Part shown: positions 1 through 6,144 of the stretch, piece by piece
Numbering within the stretch: position 1 is the stretch's first letter
How the letters are laid out: every line of letters starts with the position of its first letter
Source of the DNA: Elusimicrobiota bacterium
GTDB taxonomy: Bacteria > Elusimicrobiota > Endomicrobiia > Endomicrobiales > Endomicrobiaceae
Length of the DNA stretch: 14,181 nucleotides
Direction: 5' to 3'
Assembly: GCA_031282945.1 (NCBI GenBank)
Contig: JAITCX010000208.1
Coordinates: 1 to 14,181 of the forward strand
The notes under the pieces: model-generated
What the model was told of the DNA's origin: nothing
The model's input: the letters and a program-made list of their open reading frames with translations, nothing else
The model's database searches: none
Position numbers and translations under genes: made by a program

Positions 1-1
1 C

Positions 2-103
2 ACCCAGGCGGGCGTGACAGTACAGACTGCTGTCAGTCACGTCAAAAGTAGAGTCGGCGCGGGGGCGAAAAAAATTTTCGCATGGCGCGTGGCTAAAAAA
101 TAA
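2..103 (+). CDS. Possible 3' end of an unidentified gene (partial at left edge)
   Basis: One plus-strand frame is open from the window edge to a TAA at 101-103. It would encode about 33 residues ending ...KKIFAWRVAKK, a basic tail that looks like an ordinary protein C-terminus. The stretch 1-66 is clearly richer in G+C than its surroundings. The opposite strand is also open from an ATG at 83 to the edge (start MRKFFRPRAD), so the strand is not certain. I do not recognise either product. Sequence to the left of the window is needed to decide. Confidence 0.25.
   Translation, partial: TQAGVTVQTAVSHVKSRVGAGAKKIFAWRVAKK
13..81. other. Two inverted repeats near the left edge
   Basis: CGTGAC (13-18) pairs with GTCACG (36-41), and inside it ACAG (22-25) pairs with CTGT (30-33), giving an interrupted stem. 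Further on, GCGAAAA (65-71) pairs with TTTTCGC (75-81). They lie inside the possible gene end, so they may be incidental; the second is A/T-rich and lacks a following T run, so it is not a convincing terminator. Confidence 0.3.
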
Positions 104-130
104 AAAGGAAGCGCAAAAATAAAAATAAAG

Positions 131-317
131 AAAAGAGTTAAAAGAGCGATAATTTTCTGTTTCTCTTTTAAAGAAAAGAGAATTAAGTTGCATGTGTCGT
201 TAGTTTTTCTATTTCTCTTTTTTCAAAAAGAGAAAGCTATTAAAAATTCCTCTTACTTTTCTGTTTCTCTTTTTTTAAAAGAGAAATAATTTCCAGCTCT
301 TTTTTACAAAAGAGAAA
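131..317. repeat. Array of four A/T-rich hairpins, partly with a 52-bp period
   Basis: Four inverted repeats share the core TTTCTCTTTT...AAAAGAGAAA. Arms are 161-169/174-182 (9 bp), 212-222/225-235 (11 bp), 264-273/277-286 (10 bp) and 297-303/308-314 (7 bp), all perfectly paired. The left-flank motif TTTTCTRTTTCTCTTTT recurs at 153, 205 and 257, exactly 52 bp apart; the fourth hairpin is offset by only 30 bp. Two unpaired AAAAGAG copies sit at 131-137 and 140-146. The fourth hairpin abuts the stop codon of metI, which is read from the other strand. The stems have almost no G/C beyond the CTC/GAG core, so they are weak as classical terminators. The array fills most of the 317-bp gene-poor left end. 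Confidence 0.8.
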
Positions 318-1004
318 TCAAATCAAATGCCGCTTCTTCATTATGAATTTCGCCAACAGCGCCCCCGATATCTGTATAAACTCAACCATCACCAAAAGCG
401 TCCCGACAGCCGCAATTAAGACATCCGTCCTAAACCTATTGTAGCCATACCTAACTGCAATATCTCCCAAACCGCCCGCTCCAAAAGAACCGGCTATCGC
501 CGTAACGGAAATCAAAGTTATTGTTATAACTGAAAAATTTCTTATGAGATTGGGCAATGCCTCCGGCAGCATAACCTTAAAAATTATGTCAATATTATTT
601 GCGCCCATAACTTTTATAGCTTCAATTTTTCCTTTTGGAACTTCTAAAATTGAATTTTCAACAAGCCTTGCAAACATTGGAATGCACGCTACAGATAAAG
701 CTATTATGCAGGCCTTTGGCCCATAAGTTACTCCCACAATAAGCTTGGACAGCGGCAGCGTTAAAATTATCACTATCATCGCCGGCAAAGACAAAACCGC
801 ATTTATCACAGCCCCAAAAATTCCATTGAAAATCGGCAAAGACCTCAAACCGCCTTTGTCTGTGGTGGCCAAAATTATTCCAAAAATTAAACCAAAAACT
901 ACCGTTAAAATTGTAGAAGTTATCGTCATAAAAAGCGTGTCCCAAATGGACGGCCCCACAATTTCCCAAACAGGTTTAGAAAAAGCTTTAATTATTGTTT
1001 CCAT
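318..1004 (-). CDS. metI: Methionine ABC transporter permease MetI
   Basis: This is the membrane subunit of the MetNI(Q) D/L-methionine importer. The 228-residue product is close to the usual length of about 217-230. It has five or so hydrophobic segments (about 25-48, 62-88, 98-115, 152-175 and 196-220). The cytoplasmic EAA coupling loop is clear at 128-151, with E128-A129, G134 and LPEALP near its end. The GSFGAGGLGDIAVRYGY stretch at 172-188 is typical of MetI. The gene starts 9 bases after the metN stop, with an AGAGAG ribosome site overlapping that stop, so it is translationally linked to metN and last in the methionine operon. No metQ follows it; the next 317 bases hold hairpins only. 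The binding lipoprotein must be encoded elsewhere or be absent. Confidence 0.93.
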   Translation of the reverse strand: METIIKAFSKPVWEIVGPSIWDTLFMTITSTILTVVFGLIFGIILATTDKGGLRSLPIFNGIFGAVINAVLSLPAMIVIILTLPLSKLIVGVTYGPKACIIALSVACIPMFARLVENSILEVPKGKIEAIKVMGANNIDIIFKVMLPEALPNLIRNFSVITITLISVTAIAGSFGAGGLGDIAVRYGYNRFRTDVLIAAVGTLLVMVEFIQISGALLAKFIMKKRHLI

Positions 1005-1013
1005 ATCATCTCT

Positions 1014-1796
1014 CTAAATTTCATAGTTCCAATCAGTTTTAGACATATTTTCATTGATACGCATAAAAAGTTTTGCAGTCTGGCTTTGCGGATTTAAAAA
1101 TATATCTCTCACGGATCCCTTTTCAACAATCCGCCCTTGTTCCAAAACCGCCATATCATTGCAAGCGTATCTCACAACATCCAGCTCATGCGTAATTAAA
1201 ATTATCGTAAGATTCAATTTTTTATTTATATCTTTAAGCAAATCCAAAACGGATAGCGATGTGTTTGGATCCAATGCGCTTGTCGCCTCGTCGCTTAAAA
1301 GCAAATCTGGATTGTTTGCAAGCGCCCGCGCAATTCCAACTCTCTGCTTTTGGCCGCCCGAAAGCTGGCCGGGATAAAAATCTTTTTTGTCTGCAATATT
1401 TACTAAATCTAAAAGTTCCATAACTTTTTTTTCAATTATTTTTTTATCGGTTTTTACAATTTCTAAAGGGAAAGAAACATTTTTAAAAACTGTGCGGGAA
1501 TCCAATAAATTAAACTGCTGAAAAATTATGCCGATGCTCTGTCTGTATTTTTTAAGCATTGCATGCGAGAGCTTTTCTATGTGGTAATGCCCCACCCGCA
1601 CGCTGCCGCAATCTATCGTCTCAAGCCTGCTTAAACACCGCAGCAATGTGGACTTGCCAGCCCCGCTAAAACCCACAATTCCAAAAATATCACCTTTATT
1701 TATTTGCAAGTTAATACCCTTTAAAACATCAAAGTTAACGCCGTTTGCATGAAAACTTTTTGTAAGATTTTTAATGTCTATAAAGGGCTGCGCCAT
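1014..1796 (-). CDS. metN: Methionine ABC transporter ATPase MetN, without NIL domain
   Basis: This is the cytoplasmic ATPase that drives methionine import with MetI. All ABC motifs are intact: Walker A GFSGAGKST (42-50), Q-loop (Q93/Q94), signature LSGGQKQR (145-152), Walker B ending in D169-E170, D-loop SALD (173-176) and switch H203. The N-terminal IDIKNLTKSF and the QQFNLLDSRTVFKNVSFPLE segment are characteristic of MetN rather than of polar amino-acid ATPases. It is only 260 residues long. Classical MetN is about 340, because a C-terminal NIL (ACT-like) domain binds methionine and inhibits transport; that domain is missing here. The ATG follows the metY TAA with no gap, and a GAGGCGG ribosome site lies within the end of metY, indicating coupled translation. 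Confidence 0.92.
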   Translation of the reverse strand: MAQPFIDIKNLTKSFHANGVNFDVLKGINLQINKGDIFGIVGFSGAGKSTLLRCLSRLETIDCGSVRVGHYHIEKLSHAMLKKYRQSIGIIFQQFNLLDSRTVFKNVSFPLEIVKTDKKIIEKKVMELLDLVNIADKKDFYPGQLSGGQKQRVGIARALANNPDLLLSDEATSALDPNTSLSVLDLLKDINKKLNLTIILITHELDVVRYACNDMAVLEQGRIVEKGSVRDIFLNPQSQTAKLFMRINENMSKTDWNYEI

Positions 1797-3890
1797 TTAT
1801 GATACCGCCTCAAAAGCTTGACGCAAATCTGCAATTATATCATCTATATGTTCTGTTCCAATTGAAAGGCGGATGGTGGTGGGAGTGATGTCGGCCGCCA
1901 ACAATTCAGCCTCAGTCATTTGCGAATGCGTTGTTGAAGCGGGATGAATAGCAAGCGATTTCACGTCTGCGACATTTGCCAAAAGAGAAAAAAGTTTTAA
2001 GTTTTCTATAAAACTTTTTGCACGGTTGGAATCGCCTTTTATTTCAAATGTAAAAATTGACCCAGCCCCTCTTGGAAAATATCTCTTATAAAGCGCATGA
2101 TCGCGATGCTCTATAAGCGAGGGATGATTGACTTTTTTTACAAGCGGATGTTTTGTCAAAAAGTCCACCACTTTTAAAGCATTTTCTACATGCCGCTCAA
2201 CGCGCAGAGAAAGCGTTTCAAGCCCTTGCAAAAATAAAAAAGCGTTAAACGGACTCAAAGCCGACCCCGTATCTCTCAAAAGCGTTGTCCTAGCTTTAAT
2301 GATATAAGCTAAATTTCCAACAGCTTGCGTAAAAACTATTCCGTGATAACTTGGATTTGGTTTTGAAAGGCCCGGGAATTTTTCATTTTGAGCCCAATCA
2401 AACTTTCCCCCGTCCACAATAATGCCGCCTATTGATGTGCCATGGCCGCCGATAAATTTTGTTGCCGAATGCACAACAATATCAGCCCCATGTTCAATGG
2501 GCTTTAACAAATAAGGCGTTGCAAAAGTATTGTCAACTATTACAGGAATGCCATGGCGGTGGGCAATCACTGACACAGCTTCAATGTCTATAATTGTAGA
2601 ATTTGGATTGCCCAAAGTTTCAAAGAAAATCGCTTTAGTGTTTGCCTTGATCTCTTTCTCAAAATTCTGCGGATTGCTCCCGTCTACAAAAGTTGTTTTC
2701 ACGCCGGTATCGGCAAGCGTGTTTGCAAAATAATTATAAGTTCCCCCATAAATTGATTTATCAGAAATTATATGATCGCCCGCTCGCGTAATATTTTGTA
2801 TGGCATAAGTTGTGGCGGCGGCTCCCGAGGAAAGAGCTAAAGCGGCGGCGCCGCGTTCCAATGCCGCAACTCTTTTTTCAAAAACATCCCAAGTCGGATT
2901 CATTATGCGGCTGTAAATATTTCCGGGTTCCGTCAAAGCAAAACGCCCAGCGGCAATTTTTGCATCTTTAAAAACATAAGACGAAGTTTGATAAATTGGA
3001 ACCGCCCTCGCATCCGTTGCGGGATCGGGCTGCTCTTGGCCTGCATGAATTTGCAGCGTTTCAAATTTGTAATTGTTATTGCTCATGATAAATTTCCTCT
3101 TTTCTACATTAAATTTTTGCCAATCTTCTTTGCTTCCAAAATCACCAATATGTTTTTTTACCTCATCGCCCACGGCGGCGCCTGCATAATTTTTTTTGTC
3201 ATTTCCAACAGGACAAACCGCAATGCATCTGCCGCAGGGATAACGCAATTGATCGCGTAAAAACTTGTGAAATCTGGCGCATCTAACTCTGTCCATCTCA
3301 GCAATCAATCTTCCCTTAATTTCACTGAAAGCTCCTATCAGACAACTTTTTTTGCATATCTGGCATTTTGTGCAAAGCTCTTTTGGCTGCATTTCGTCTG
3401 GCGCAAGATCCAAATCTGTAATTATTGAGGCAAACCGCACCCGGGGACCATACTCTTTTGTAATGAGCGTATGATTAAATCCCACCGTCCCAAGCCCTGC
3501 ATATTTTGCCGCTAACACTTGCGAAAATGCAGCCGAGGGTCTATCCACTAAAACAGAAATTTCTCCATACCCGTCGCGTGGAAAAAATACCGCTTTAGCA
3601 TTTGATACGTTTAGAAAATTTGCAATTTTATAGGCGCTGTCGTCTAGGATTCTATTTGTAGTATTGTAGAGTTCGGAGTAAGTATTTGAGGGAGTTGTTT
3701 CTATTGTTGGCAGAAAAATTTGAACGCCTATAACTATTACGGTTTTACTCCATGGCCAAATATTTTGAGGGTAAAATTTTTCATCTATTTCATTAAATTG
3801 ACGCCACCTATCTACAGATGCAAAACCTACCATATTTACGCCGAGTTCATAAGCTTTTTGTTTAATATTTTCTTTTGTTTGTAAAGCCAT
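1797..3890 (-). CDS. metY: Fusion: QueG-like double [4Fe-4S] domain + O-acetylhomoserine sulfhydrylase MetY
   Basis: One frame of 697 codons joins two proteins. Residues 1-268 resemble the catalytic/ferredoxin half of the epoxyqueuosine-reductase (QueG) superfamily: AGLGTVG (131-137) and ASIITDLDL (154-162) match its core. There are two cluster motifs, C173-x2-C176-x2-C179-x3-C183 and C204...C219-x2-C222-x3-C226. The C-terminal HEAT-like part of true QueG is absent. Residues 269-697 form a complete 429-residue MetY, which makes homocysteine from O-acetylhomoserine and sulfide. It has YSR (326-328), D453 in VDNTFATP, and PLP-binding K478 in SATKFIGGHG. M269 is a normal MetY start with its own ribosome site, so MetY may also be made alone. 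The upstream ATG has a GGGTAGGG site overlapping the previous gene's end, 11 bases away. MetY identity is firm; the role of the Fe-S half is unknown. Confidence 0.85.
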   Translation of the reverse strand: MALQTKENIKQKAYELGVNMVGFASVDRWRQFNEIDEKFYPQNIWPWSKTVIVIGVQIFLPTIETTPSNTYSELYNTTNRILDDSAYKIANFLNVSNAKAVFFPRDGYGEISVLVDRPSAAFSQVLAAKYAGLGTVGFNHTLITKEYGPRVRFASIITDLDLAPDEMQPKELCTKCQICKKSCLIGAFSEIKGRLIAEMDRVRCARFHKFLRDQLRYPCGRCIAVCPVGNDKKNYAGAAVGDEVKKHIGDFGSKEDWQKFNVEKRKFIMSNNNYKFETLQIHAGQEQPDPATDARAVPIYQTSSYVFKDAKIAAGRFALTEPGNIYSRIMNPTWDVFEKRVAALERGAAALALSSGAAATTYAIQNITRAGDHIISDKSIYGGTYNYFANTLADTGVKTTFVDGSNPQNFEKEIKANTKAIFFETLGNPNSTIIDIEAVSVIAHRHGIPVIVDNTFATPYLLKPIEHGADIVVHSATKFIGGHGTSIGGIIVDGGKFDWAQNEKFPGLSKPNPSYHGIVFTQAVGNLAYIIKARTTLLRDTGSALSPFNAFLFLQGLETLSLRVERHVENALKVVDFLTKHPLVKKVNHPSLIEHRDHALYKRYFPRGAGSIFTFEIKGDSNRAKSFIENLKLFSLLANVADVKSLAIHPASTTHSQMTEAELLAADITPTTIRLSIGTEHIDDIIADLRQAFEAVS
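3084..3100 (-). promoter_or_regulatory. Internal ribosome binding site and ATG for stand-alone MetY
   Basis: Within the fused frame, AGAGGA (3100 down to 3095) lies 8 bases before an in-frame ATG (3086-3084). The protein from this ATG starts MSNNNYKFETLQIHAGQ, the usual MetY N-terminus, and has 429 residues, the normal MetY length. This suggests internal initiation, or the remnant of two formerly separate genes. Confidence 0.65.
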
Positions 3891-3901
3891 ACCCTACCCT
3901 T

Positions 3902-5089
3902 TTATTTTAAAGCCTGCTTAATAATATCAATTATATCTTGAGGATCTTCTAATCCTATAGAAAATCTAATTTGGCCGTCTGTAATTCCCAACTTTTTCAA
4001 AACCGCTTTATCATAAAAACGATGCGAAGTTTTTATTGAATAAGAAAGCGTTGTGGCCGTTCCAGCAAGGCTTGGCACAAAAGGAATTTCTTTCAGCCGC
4101 TTTATTAAAGATTCAACTTTTTTAGCTCCGCCCTTAAAGTTTACGCTCATCATCGCTCCAAAAAGCCCGTCTGCAAACTGCGCTTTTGCAAGTTTATGAA
4201 ATGGACTGGTCTTAAGTCCGGGATAATAAACTTTTTCAACCTTTGAATTACCTGCAAAAAATTTTGCAATCTCTAAAGCATTGGCGCAATGTTTTTTAAC
4301 GCGCAAATCCAATGTGCGCAAACTTCTTGCCAAAAGCCAAGCTTCGTCTGGACTTAAAACCGCCCCATATAAAATTTGCGTCTTTTTAATTCTCTGCGCA
4401 ACAGCCGCATTTTTACAGACGCATGCGCCTGCTAAAATGTCGCTATGGCCGCCCAAATATTTTGTGGCGCTATATACGACAATATCAGCTCCCAACAAAA
4501 GCGGTTTACACACCACAGGCGTTGCAAAAGTGTTGTCTATCACAAAAAGTAAATTATGATCGCGCGCAATTTTAGCAATGCTGCCAATATTTGCAACTTC
4601 AATCAAAGGATTGCACATCGTTTCAGTATAAATAATTTTTGTATTGGGTTTTATATATGTAGGAATATCGCCTTTTGTAAAATCCACAAAGGAAACTTCA
4701 ACGCCAAAACGTTTCAGCTCATTTGCAAAAAAATCTTGCACGGCTCCATATAAAATAGGAGAGGAAATTATGTGATCGCCCGCGTTTACAAAAGAAAGAA
4801 TAGTCTGCGTTATGGCAGCCATCCCGGAAGCAAAAACATGCGCGGCCGCCCCTTCATCAGCCATAGCTAAAATTTCACAAACCGCATCGGCATTGGGCGA
4901 GGCAATGCGGGAATAAACATAACCTTGAGCTTTTTTTTCATACACCGCATCCACAGACGCAATGTCCTCAAAAGCAAAAACAGATGTTCTGTATACAGGA
5001 AAAGTTTCAGAAATAGAAGGAGCTTTACTTAACTTCTTAGCAAAAACGCCGTCCCCTGTATGAATTAATTTACTAGAGAGCTTTTTCAT
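3902..5089 (-). CDS. PLP-dependent Cys/Met metabolism enzyme (cystathionine gamma-synthase/lyase family)
   Basis: A 395-residue fold-type I PLP enzyme of the trans-sulfuration family, first gene of the methionine operon. Visible are YSR (59-61), FASGMAA (86-92, phosphate binding), Y114, D185 in IDNTFATP, and PLP-binding K210 in SATKYLGGHSD. Reaction within the family (cystathionine gamma-synthase, cystathionine beta- or gamma-lyase, methionine gamma-lyase) cannot be fixed. The methionine gamma-lyase cysteine after LYG is alanine (A116). The usual EHPASMTH-type segment is replaced by LSYSIKTSHRF (348-358), so the substrate site is atypical. Start: an ATG at 5104 is also in frame, but GGAG (5102 down to 5099) lies 9 bases before the ATG at 5089, while the outer ATG overlaps that site and has no clear ribosome site of its own. 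It may feed homocysteine/cysteine exchange together with MetY. Confidence 0.85.
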   Translation of the reverse strand: MKKLSSKLIHTGDGVFAKKLSKAPSISETFPVYRTSVFAFEDIASVDAVYEKKAQGYVYSRIASPNADAVCEILAMADEGAAAHVFASGMAAITQTILSFVNAGDHIISSPILYGAVQDFFANELKRFGVEVSFVDFTKGDIPTYIKPNTKIIYTETMCNPLIEVANIGSIAKIARDHNLLFVIDNTFATPVVCKPLLLGADIVVYSATKYLGGHSDILAGACVCKNAAVAQRIKKTQILYGAVLSPDEAWLLARSLRTLDLRVKKHCANALEIAKFFAGNSKVEKVYYPGLKTSPFHKLAKAQFADGLFGAMMSVNFKGGAKKVESLIKRLKEIPFVPSLAGTATTLSYSIKTSHRFYDKAVLKKLGITDGQIRFSIGLEDPQDIIDIIKQALK

Positions 5090-5125
5090 TTGATTTATCT
5101 CCATTAAAACCCGATTTTAAAGGTA

Positions 5126-5141
5126 TATGTTATAAAACATA
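5126..5141. promoter_or_regulatory. Inverted repeat in the methionine-operon leader (possible operator)
   Basis: TATGTT (5126-5131) and AACATA (5136-5141) form a perfect inverted repeat with a 4-base spacer. It lies between the predicted start of transcription and the first gene of the minus-strand methionine operon. It could be an operator for a dimeric regulator. The surroundings are very A/T-rich, so chance is possible. Confidence 0.3.
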
Positions 5142-5166
5142 GTTGTTATATATGATTTATAATTTG

Positions 5167-5196
5167 ATTATATAATATTTTTCGCCCAAGCGTCAA
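5167..5196 (-). promoter_or_regulatory. Promoter of the methionine operon
   Basis: Read on the minus strand, TTGACG (5196-5191) and TATAAT (5172-5167) are separated by 18 bases, an almost consensus sigma70-type promoter. The first gene begins about 80 bases downstream. No SAM, T-box or similar riboswitch fold could be recognised in the short leader. Confidence 0.7.
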
Positions 5197-5526
5197 GAGG
5201 GGCGCAGTAAGAGTTTGGCAAAAAGAGGGCGGGCGCCATTTTTTAAAAAAGAAATAAAACTTAAACCTAAAGACGTTTTTTCTTTTGAAAAAGGGAAAAT
5301 GAAAGATTGATATGAATGCGCGCTAAGGCGCTCTTGCGCAAAGATTGCATTAGAGAAAAAACATTAATTCAAGCCGCTCATAAATTAACATGCGCGCGCT
5401 CAAGCATTAAATCTTTTAGTCTATTCGTTGGTTTTATACCTTTTAATACAACATATTTTTTACGGCGCATATTTCACCGAGGTCTGCAATTTAAAAAATC
5501 TAAAAAGACAAAAAAATAAACACAAT
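5197..5526. other. Intergenic region between divergent operons
   Basis: This stretch separates the methionine operon from the kinase/antiporter operon. It includes a GC-rich patch (about 5195-5238), a TTTTTTAAAAAA palindrome (5240-5251) and a small GCGC-TAAG-GCGC hairpin (5321-5332) nested in further GC-rich inverted repeats. An open frame of 67 codons at 5316-5519 has no ribosome site and a composition (many K/R and S) typical of chance translation. I see no tRNA and no recognised ncRNA, but a small structured RNA around 5316-5351 cannot be excluded. Confidence 0.5.
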
Positions 5527-5535
5527 TGCTATAAT
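5527..5535 (+). promoter_or_regulatory. Extended -10 promoter of the kinase/antiporter operon
   Basis: TGCTATAAT (5527-5535) is a perfect extended -10 element. A weak -35-like AAGACA lies at 5505-5510, 19 bases upstream. Transcription would begin about 30 bases before the ATG at 5571, which is preceded by an AGGAGA ribosome site. Confidence 0.65.
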
Positions 5536-5570
5536 TATAAAAATCAAAAAAAATGTTCTAGGAGAAAGAA

Positions 5571-6137
5571 ATGATACTAGGTTTTACAGGGTCCTATTGC
5601 TGCGGGAAAGATACGGTGGCAAACTACATAGTTGACAAATATGGATTTACGCATTTTTCTCTTTCTGACATCATAAGAGAAGAAATGAAAAAAGCTAATG
5701 TAGATACTACAAGAGAAAATTTAATTGTCTTTGGGACGCGCTTGCGCCAAGAAAACGGCAATGGAGTTTTAGCTGATCTAGCTATAAAAAAAATCCAAGA
5801 CGGCGCCTACAATTATTGTATCACTTCTATCCGCCATCCCGCCGAAGTTTTAGCTCTCAAAAAACAAAAAAATTTTACGCTTATAAATGTGGACGCTCCA
5901 AGCGATGTGCGTTTTGAAAGAATGCTAAAAAGAAAAAGAGCGGGCGATCCTCAAACATTAGAAAAATTTAATCAACTAGAAAAAAAAGAATCTCAAAGTT
6001 CCGGCGCAGGCCAACAGCTTGCAAATACAGCCGCTCTAGCTGATATAACTTTTATAAACGATTTTCCCAATTTGGATTTGCTTTATAAAGCTATAGACGA
6101 AATATTAAATAAGCTCACAGATAAAAAAATGAAATGA
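5571..6137 (+). CDS. P-loop nucleotide-kinase-like protein (dephospho-CoA kinase/UPF0200-like)
   Basis: A soluble 188-residue protein with an N-terminal Walker A loop, G7-SYCC-G12-K13-D14-T15, right after a hydrophobic beta strand, followed by FSLSDIIREE (34-43) as in adenylate, dephospho-CoA and related small-molecule kinases. ITSIRHPAEV (89-98) resembles the second core strand, and RFERMLKRKRAGDP (99-145 region) looks like an arginine-rich lid. It therefore probably phosphorylates a nucleotide or nucleotide-like metabolite. Similar kinase domains occur alone in archaea (UPF0200) and beside dCMP deaminase in some bacteria; no deaminase is here. Its true substrate is unknown. An AGGAGA site 6 or so bases upstream fixes the start. 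The antiporter gene begins 7 bases after its stop, so the two are co-transcribed, though no functional link is obvious. Two adjacent cysteines inside the P-loop are unusual. Confidence 0.7.
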   Translation: MILGFTGSYCCGKDTVANYIVDKYGFTHFSLSDIIREEMKKANVDTTRENLIVFGTRLRQENGNGVLADLAIKKIQDGAYNYCITSIRHPAEVLALKKQKNFTLINVDAPSDVRFERMLKRKRAGDPQTLEKFNQLEKKESQSSGAGQQLANTAALADITFINDFPNLDLLYKAIDEILNKLTDKKMK

Positions 6138-6144
6138 GGTTACA

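Noticed and set aside
131..317. CRISPR array suggested by the 30-bp units and 22-bp gaps
   Set aside because: Only three units keep the period, their centres differ from one another, the gaps are short and A/T-rich, and no cas gene is present.
1..317. A metQ gene following metI
   Set aside because: No minus-strand frame of useful length with a lipobox is present; the region is filled by hairpins and a short possible gene end.
5090..5200. SAM riboswitch or T-box leader of the methionine operon
   Set aside because: The leader after the predicted promoter is only about 70-80 bases, almost pure A/T, and lacks any conserved riboswitch core I can recognise.
5316..5519. Open frame of 67 codons between the two divergent operons
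   Set aside because: No ribosome site, a very basic low-complexity product with no recognisable motif, and it runs into the promoter region of the kinase gene.
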